Of a DNA stretch of 64,000 bases, positions 58,748 through 64,000 are shown one piece after another; position 1 is the stretch's first letter; each line of letters opens with the position of its first letter. The notes beneath the pieces were generated by a model. The model saw only the letters and a list, made by a program, of their open reading frames with translations, had not been told where the DNA came from and did not search any database. The stretch spans positions 682,001 to 746,000 of the forward strand of contig NZ_CP121194.1 in assembly GCF_039993895.1 (NCBI RefSeq). Reading direction: 5' to 3'. The DNA comes from Edaphobacter paludis. Its GTDB lineage: Bacteria > Acidobacteriota > Terriglobia > Terriglobales > Acidobacteriaceae. Position numbers and translations under genes: made by a program.

Positions 58748-59298
58748 GCGTTGCGGCGGTGGTGCTGGCGGCGGGGGCTTCACGGCGGCTGGGTTCACCG
58801 AAGCAACTTGCGATGCTGTCGGATGAGACGCTGCTGGGGCGAGCAGTGCGAGTGGCGCGGGAGGCGGGCTGCTCTCCGGTGATCGTGGTGCTGGGGGCGG
58901 AGGCTGAATTGGTGTCGCGGGGTCTGCCTGAGGATGTCCTGCCGGTCATGAATGAACAGTGGAGGGAAGGCATGGGGGCCTCCATTCGGGCGGGGGTGGG
59001 GGCTTGCGAAGGCGCTGCTGAAGGGGTGTTGGTGATGACTTGCGACCAGCCGGCAGTGACGATTGGGCATCTGCGATTGCTGATGGCGGGGAGGGAGATC
59101 AAGGCTTCGCGGTATGCAGCGAGGAAAGGAGTTCCGGCGTTTTTTCCGCAGAGGTATTTTGAGGAATTAATGACGCTAAAAGGAGATGTGGGTGCGCGGG
59201 AGTTGCTTGCTTCTGCGGAGTTCGTGGATCTGGAAAGTGGGGAGCTGGATGTGGATACGGTGGAGGATTTGGCGCGGGCCCGGGAGATGTTTAGGTAG
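58744..59298 (+). CDS. mocA: MocA-like molybdenum cofactor nucleotidyltransferase
   Basis: A 184-residue NTP transferase of the MobA/MocA type. The N-terminal LAAGASRRLGSPKQL is the nucleotide-binding loop, and VMTCDQPAVT has the metal-binding Asp. MocA attaches CMP to molybdopterin to give the MCD cofactor used by xanthine-oxidase-family enzymes. The GTG at 58744 overlaps the xdhC stop as GTGA, so the two are translationally coupled. MobA-like activity (GMP, for bis-MGD) cannot be ruled out by sequence alone. A strong terminator follows. Confidence 0.88.
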   Translation: MSVAAVVLAAGASRRLGSPKQLAMLSDETLLGRAVRVAREAGCSPVIVVLGAEAELVSRGLPEDVLPVMNEQWREGMGASIRAGVGACEGAAEGVLVMTCDQPAVTIGHLRLLMAGREIKASRYAARKGVPAFFPQRYFEELMTLKGDVGARELLASAEFVDLESGELDVDTVEDLARAREMFR

Positions 59299-59333
59299 CC
59301 CGTCTTTGCTGCAGAGTGAGGATCAAAAAAATG

Positions 59334-59366
59334 CAGCCCGCCGAAATTATCCCGGCGGGCTGTTTT
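59334..59366. terminator. Bidirectional terminator after mocA
   Basis: CAGCCCGCCG (59334-59343) pairs with CGGCGGGCTG (59353-59362); TTTT follows on the plus strand, and TTTTTTT follows the stem on the minus strand. It ends both the xdhC-mocA transcript and the convergent lipoprotein transcript. Confidence 0.9.
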
Positions 59367-59384
59367 GTGGCTGCTAGTGCGAAC

Positions 59385-61748
59385 TTAGGATGTGCTCGCT
59401 CTTGGGCGCTGTACCAGCAGATTGGGTACGGCTACGCCACCGTTTATGCCGGGTAGCTTCGGAGCAATCGTCTTGGTGGGCTGATCTGTCAGAGTGGTGC
59501 GATCGATGAGATGGACGTCGTTGTCGCCGGAAGTTCCGACAAAGAAGGTGGAGTTATCAGCGCTTACGACTCCTGCTACTGGGGCAATGGCAGAGCCGGA
59601 GAGCTGGATGTTGGCGAGGGTCCCAGTTCCGGGTGCGTAGTAGGGTACGACGCTGCCGGTGCCGGTGTAGGTGACGAAGGCGATGCTTGAGTCCGAGGTG
59701 GGATCAATGCCCGTGATTGCGGTTGTGGTGACGCCTGGGAGAACAAGGGGAGCGCCGGGGGTCGGATTGAACTTCGTCCCTGCAGGATCGCAGGGGCCGG
59801 TTGGAACCCCGGGTGGTGAAAATACGAAATCGGTCAGGCTGTTAGTTGCGACGGTAGCGCCGAGAATATGCAGGCCGTCGTTTGTTGCCGCAAGACGATC
59901 AGTGGCCGGGCCGCCGGAGTAGGCCTGAGGATAGAAGACGTTCGAGGTCGTCGGCAGGCCATTGACGGTGGTGGTGGTAGTGATGGGGCATTGACCGCGT
60001 GCAGTGGTCGTGGAACCGGCAAGGAAGGCACCCGCGCTGGGCACGGTGATCGCTACGTCGTTTGCCGGATTCGTCAGGGGAACGCTTGTCCAACCAGTCA
60101 GCGTTGAATGAACCAGTAGTTGATTGGTAGTGGTGGTGATGTAAACAGTCTGGCTATCGGGAGAGAACTCGGCGTGGGTTCCGACACCGCCATACTGTGT
60201 CTGAATGCCTGACGCTGTAGCCGTGGGGCCAGTGGAAGTGTAGAGATAGACCAACTGCCGCGTGGGATCGGTGACTACCAGTGTGGTGTTATCGGGCGAT
60301 ACTGCAAGTACCTGCCCCATAACGGTGGCGTCCTGACCGGAAAGGCTGTTGGTCAAAGCGTTGAATGTCATGAGCTCGTTGGAACTGCCCATGTAGATGG
60401 ACGAGCCATCGTTGCTGATGACCATTGAATTGGGAACGTAAGGCAGGCGTATTGGGTTGCCAATGACATTGGTGGTGAAGTCCACGGGGACAATGTATTG
60501 CGAGCTGGTGCTTCCGATGTAGAGCGCGGTGCTGTTTTTGCCGGGCGCGGTGACCTTGAGTTCGTTGGAGAGGACCGGGGTTCCGTTGCCAAACAGGCCA
60601 ATCTGGTTGAATGGCGAGGGATTGCACGAAGGCGGCTGGCAGATGGCAGTGATGCCGGCGGCGCCGGGGAAGGGCGGTGTGATGGTCGAAGCGCCGGGAA
60701 TCGTCGTCGGTGTTGTGGACACGTACTCCAGGGTAAGGCCTGTGAGGACGGTGCCATTCTTGTCCTTCACGATGGTATTGAGCGGGAGTTGATTGTTGGG
60801 GGTAACCGTTGCGTCGCCACTAAAGCCGGGGGCTGAAAGCGCGATCGAGACCGGCGGGCAGGTAGAGAAGAAGCCGGCCGAGCTGCCGGCGTTGGCGAGG
60901 TTCGAGGTGATGATGGTCGATCCCGGGGCCTGCGCGGTGGCGACGCCGTTCTGATCGATGGTCACAATGGATGCGGTCTCTGGCGTAAAGGTGGGGTGTC
61001 CAACCTGGCAGCTGATGTTTTTCTGCGACGCACCTGTTCCGGCATAGACACGAGCCGCGAGCTGGCCTGTGCTTCCCTGCGAGAGGCAGGCATTGGCTAC
61101 ATAAGACGTGCTGGTTGCCAAGGGCGTGGTGCAGCATCCGTTGGCGGGGTTGATGGTGCAGCTTGTCGCGGACGTGGAGTAAGCCGCAGGACTGCAGTTG
61201 GTTGCCGGATCAGGACCGTTACAGTTATTGGGATCGGTCGGATCGGACGACGAGGGAGGGCCGAGGACGACGTTGGTGACGGTGGGATGCACGTACACAG
61301 GTAGCGGATTGCTGTTGGTGCCGCCGCCGCTGGCGATGATCGAGAACGTCCCGCTCGTGGTCGCTGGAATGCAATAGGTGAAGTCCGCGACGCCGGCGCC
61401 GGAGTTTCGGTTCCAATGACCCGCGCAGATGCGGCCCGTCGTGGGCTGCACATCGACGATCGAGAGGCTCTTGTCGGTGGTGCCGTAGGTGTAGGAAGGG
61501 ACGCTGACCGTATTGCCTTTGCAGTCCGTCGCCGCGGGTGGGCTGATCTGTCCGATCGAGCCGTAATTAAGCGAAACGCCATAGACCTTCGGCGACAGCG
61601 TAATCGTCGTGACCTGACCAACAACGGGGCCGGAATCTCCTCCATTGCAAAACTGCACTGCTGCAGCTTTCTTTGCGCAGCCTGAGATCGAGATACCAAA
61701 AGGGATCGTAAAAAGAAGAAGAATTACTAAGCCAACGAACCTACGCAT
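59385..61748 (-). CDS. Lipoprotein with Ig-like and beta-propeller regions
   Basis: A 787-residue protein with a lipoprotein signal (GISISGCAKK, cleavage before C24). The N-terminal half is Ser/Thr/Pro-rich with Ig-like features (TASIVTIDQNGVATAQAPGS resembles a bacterial Ig-like domain). The C-terminal half (about 410-770) is a YncE/WD40-like propeller (SMVISNDGSSIYMGSSNELM, AEFSPDSQTVYITTTTNQLL). Its many cysteines, over 15, suggest disulfide bonds on the cell surface. It may bind a polymer or ligand outside the cell. I recognise no enzyme motif. No other gene on its strand lies close. Confidence 0.85.
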   Translation of the reverse strand: MRRFVGLVILLLFTIPFGISISGCAKKAAAVQFCNGGDSGPVVGQVTTITLSPKVYGVSLNYGSIGQISPPAATDCKGNTVSVPSYTYGTTDKSLSIVDVQPTTGRICAGHWNRNSGAGVADFTYCIPATTSGTFSIIASGGGTNSNPLPVYVHPTVTNVVLGPPSSSDPTDPNNCNGPDPATNCSPAAYSTSATSCTINPANGCCTTPLATSTSYVANACLSQGSTGQLAARVYAGTGASQKNISCQVGHPTFTPETASIVTIDQNGVATAQAPGSTIITSNLANAGSSAGFFSTCPPVSIALSAPGFSGDATVTPNNQLPLNTIVKDKNGTVLTGLTLEYVSTTPTTIPGASTITPPFPGAAGITAICQPPSCNPSPFNQIGLFGNGTPVLSNELKVTAPGKNSTALYIGSTSSQYIVPVDFTTNVIGNPIRLPYVPNSMVISNDGSSIYMGSSNELMTFNALTNSLSGQDATVMGQVLAVSPDNTTLVVTDPTRQLVYLYTSTGPTATASGIQTQYGGVGTHAEFSPDSQTVYITTTTNQLLVHSTLTGWTSVPLTNPANDVAITVPSAGAFLAGSTTTARGQCPITTTTTVNGLPTTSNVFYPQAYSGGPATDRLAATNDGLHILGATVATNSLTDFVFSPPGVPTGPCDPAGTKFNPTPGAPLVLPGVTTTAITGIDPTSDSSIAFVTYTGTGSVVPYYAPGTGTLANIQLSGSAIAPVAGVVSADNSTFFVGTSGDNDVHLIDRTTLTDQPTKTIAPKLPGINGGVAVPNLLVQRPRASTS

Positions 61749-61867
61749 TGAACCTCCCCGTCCAACCGGAACCTCAGTTGAACGGTCTCACCGCACTCTG
61801 AATTACCGAAGCACCAGTGTAAAAGGTGGGGAGATGGGAAGCAAATGCGAAGAGCAGGGATGAGGAC

Positions 61868-63931
61868 TCAGGGCATTTCGGTTTCGAACCAGTTGAGGGC
61901 GCGTTCGAGTACGTCGCGGCGGTGATCGGCGTTGACGAAGTGATGGCCTTCATCGGGGTAGACGACGAGTTGCGTCTTGACGCCTTCGGCGCGGAGGGCG
62001 TGCCAGAACTCGAAGCTCTGGGGAGCGGGACATTCGCCGTCGCGATCGCCGACTACGAGCAAAGTTGGGGTCTTTACGTTTTGGATGTAATTAATGGCGG
62101 AGCTTTTTGCGTAGATGGTTGGGTCGTCATAGACAGATTTGCCGAAGAAGGGAATCATCCACTGATCAATGGAGTTTTCGCCGTAATAGCTCTTCCAGTC
62201 GCTGATGCCTGCTCCGGCTACGGCTGCTTTGAAGCGGGTGGTCTGGGTGACGCTGAACATGGTCATGAAGCCGCCGTAGCTCCAGCCGGTGATGCCTTCG
62301 CGGGACTTGTCGATGGGGAAGCGCCTTTCGAGGAGGTCCATTCCGCTAAGGGTGTCGCGCAGGTCACCGTAGCCGAAGTCCTTGACGTTGGCCTGGGTGA
62401 ACCTTTCGCCCTGGCCGAAGCTGCCGCGCGGGTTGGGCATGAAGACGAAGTAGCCGAGGGCGGAGAAGGGGACGCCACCGTAGCCTACTTCCGGCCAGCG
62501 GGGGGTGACCGCGGCGGAGGGGCCTCCGTGGACATAGACGAGGAGAGGATACTTCTTCGCGGGGTCGTAGTCTGCGGGGTAGAGGAGCCAGCCCTGCACT
62601 TTGAGGCCCTCATTGGTCCAGTCGATGTTCTCGGACTTGCCCCAGAGAAGTTTCAGGTCGTCGTTGAGATGCGTGATCTGCTTGAGATCGTTGATGGGAC
62701 CGGCCCAGACCTCGGGAGCTTTTTCAAAGGAGCTTCGGACGAGAGCGACGTTGCGGTTGCGGGACGTGGAGATGCTCATGACCAGCTCGCTTGCCCAGAT
62801 GGTCTCGGGAAAGGTGATGTCGACTGCTTTGATGTCATTGCCTGTCTTCACGTTGATGGACGCGATGTGGGTGCTTCCACCTGCATGCTCAGCGAGGTCT
62901 ATGACCTCCGGAGAGAGCCAGTGGATGAATGCTACGGAGGTGGGTCTTCCGGGGGTAAGGTCTTGCGGCTCGCCACCTGTAGGCGGGATTAGATAGATGT
63001 CGCCGCCGGTTGAGCCCTGGTCGCTCATCAGGCCGCCGATGAAGGCGATCTGCTTGCCATCCGGCGACCAGCGAGGGACAGCGATTTGAAGGTTGTGCAA
63101 CGAGCCGGAGATTTCGGAGGGGTTGAGGATCGGTTGCGGAGTTGCTGACTTGTCTGCCGTTTGCACATAAAGCTGGGCGACCCACCAATTGTTTTCGCCG
63201 GGAGGATTGGCGGCGATATAGGCAAGGCGCTTTGAATCGGGTGACCAGTCGAACTCGTAGACGTGCAGGTTTGCCGGAGAGATCTGTGAGACGGTACTGG
63301 TGGCAATGTCTACTGCGGCTATTCGCTGGACTTCGACGCCGTCCTCGCCGATGACGCCGCTCCACGGCTTCATCGCGGCGAGCGCGCCGGCGTTGCGTGT
63401 GGCGTTTTCGACGAAGAGAAAGCCGATCGAGTGACCATCGGGCGACCATGCGGGCATATCGATTTCGCCGGTAACCCGGGTGAGTTGTTTGCACTGGCTG
63501 GTCTTTTTGGACCAGATGAAGATTTGCTCCTGATCCGGCTTGTCTCCTTTGGCGGCACAGGTTGATTCGAAGGCCAGCCATTGGCCGTCGGGCGACCAGA
63601 TGGGATTTTCGTTGGAGCAGTCGGTTGCTTCAGCTTCTGTTCGAAGGATGGTGTCCTTTGCGGGGTTCGCTATGTCGGTAAGGTGAATCTCGGTTCCGTC
63701 TGACGTTTCCACTGACCATGCCACGATCTTTCCATCGGGAGAGATGGCAGCTTCGCTTGGATTCCGGGTCTTGCCGATCATCTCGATCAATGAGCCGATG
63801 CGCGCGTCTTGCGGATGCGCTGCGCCCGTCTCCTGCGCGCAGAGCGGCTTGGCGACGGCGAGGAACAGAATGAACGTGGAGACAGTCAGGAAAGTGGCCG
63901 AAACGCGCAGTCGGATGCGAGCGAAATTCAT
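61868..63931 (-). CDS. S9 family peptidase (prolyl oligopeptidase-like)
   Basis: A 687-residue exported serine peptidase. A signal peptide (about 1-30, FILFLAVAKPLCA) precedes a TolB-like WD40/PD40 propeller (about 40-400; SPDGKIVAWSVE, WSPDGKQIAFIGG) and an alpha/beta-hydrolase domain (about 430-687). The catalytic triad is S551 in GWSYGGFM, D631 in VVGDRDGEC and H663 in DEGHHF. It likely cleaves short peptides or acyl-amino acids in the periplasm. It starts at ATG 63931 and is separated from the lipoprotein gene by about 120 bases. Confidence 0.94.
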   Translation of the reverse strand: MNFARIRLRVSATFLTVSTFILFLAVAKPLCAQETGAAHPQDARIGSLIEMIGKTRNPSEAAISPDGKIVAWSVETSDGTEIHLTDIANPAKDTILRTEAEATDCSNENPIWSPDGQWLAFESTCAAKGDKPDQEQIFIWSKKTSQCKQLTRVTGEIDMPAWSPDGHSIGFLFVENATRNAGALAAMKPWSGVIGEDGVEVQRIAAVDIATSTVSQISPANLHVYEFDWSPDSKRLAYIAANPPGENNWWVAQLYVQTADKSATPQPILNPSEISGSLHNLQIAVPRWSPDGKQIAFIGGLMSDQGSTGGDIYLIPPTGGEPQDLTPGRPTSVAFIHWLSPEVIDLAEHAGGSTHIASINVKTGNDIKAVDITFPETIWASELVMSISTSRNRNVALVRSSFEKAPEVWAGPINDLKQITHLNDDLKLLWGKSENIDWTNEGLKVQGWLLYPADYDPAKKYPLLVYVHGGPSAAVTPRWPEVGYGGVPFSALGYFVFMPNPRGSFGQGERFTQANVKDFGYGDLRDTLSGMDLLERRFPIDKSREGITGWSYGGFMTMFSVTQTTRFKAAVAGAGISDWKSYYGENSIDQWMIPFFGKSVYDDPTIYAKSSAINYIQNVKTPTLLVVGDRDGECPAPQSFEFWHALRAEGVKTQLVVYPDEGHHFVNADHRRDVLERALNWFETEMP

Positions 63932-64000
63932 GCGAAAAGGCTAGCACGGACGCATGCAGTGCCTCTTCCGACAGGATGAATTTGACGTCAAGCTCCCGGG

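Noticed and set aside
63932-64000. Possible gene start at the right edge
   Set aside because: Only 69 bases remain, with no ribosome site or motif; it is probably the S9 peptidase promoter region.

Overview
The window is ordinary-looking chromosomal DNA of a GC-rich, Gram-negative bacterium. The gene repertoire points to Acidobacteriota, class Terriglobia (the Granulicella, Edaphobacter and Terriglobus neighbourhood). This includes a beta-propeller histidine kinase, a CRTAC1-type FG-GAP/ASPIC protein, a sigma factor next to a zinc-finger/HEAT protein, a PDZ protein, a DUF6677-like membrane protein, TolC and TonB outer-membrane proteins and a GH172 enzyme. This placement is inference from gene content, not a database match. 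No insertion sequence, integrase, prophage or CRISPR array is visible.

Layout. 1-795: 3-oxoacid CoA-transferase subunits. 862-5166: a sugar-use cluster (fucose-isomerase-like enzyme, sugar porter, secreted GH172 enzyme), then a terminator and tRNA-Cys. 5508-6906: tandem peroxiredoxins. 7265-9335: PhzF-family enzyme and a lone receiver protein. 9378-13890: RecG and an ABC-2 exporter. 13980-18183: M24 peptidase, two small membrane proteins, an EAL-PAS protein and a cupin. 18235-25120: IclR regulator, then a four-gene minus-strand unit (FG-GAP protein, propeller kinase, LuxR-type regulator, small exported protein). 25622-30031: cell-surface polysaccharide genes (GT-C glycosyltransferase, RmlC, sugar transferase, glycosyltransferase), running into a DciA-like gene and gatC-gatA. 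32162-36714: HPP membrane protein, a cytochrome b-molybdopterin oxidoreductase fusion, an exported protein and an MFS exporter. 36805-41284: TolC, DsbA-like, radical SAM and PDZ proteins. 41288-46340: anti-sigma/HEAT protein, sigma factor, RNase HI, MarR regulator and TonB receptor. 46451-53854: YqeY, aminotransferase, SerA, DusB, L31, DnaC-like ATPase and DUF72. 53910-59298: a formate-dehydrogenase-like molybdoenzyme with its DUF1641 partner, then XdhC and MocA-like cofactor genes. 59385-63931: a lipoprotein and an S9 peptidase.

How genes work together. The clearest functional units are the sigma / zinc-finger-HEAT / PDZ envelope-stress-like operon, the FG-GAP / sensor kinase / response regulator unit, the molybdoenzyme group at 53.9-59.3 kb, the surface polysaccharide group, and the aminotransferase-SerA serine pair. 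I found no obviously new defence or mobile system. The most unusual items are two families of short dispersed intergenic repeats (three copies each), the cytochrome b-molybdoenzyme fusion, and the operons with exported sensory or PDZ partners.
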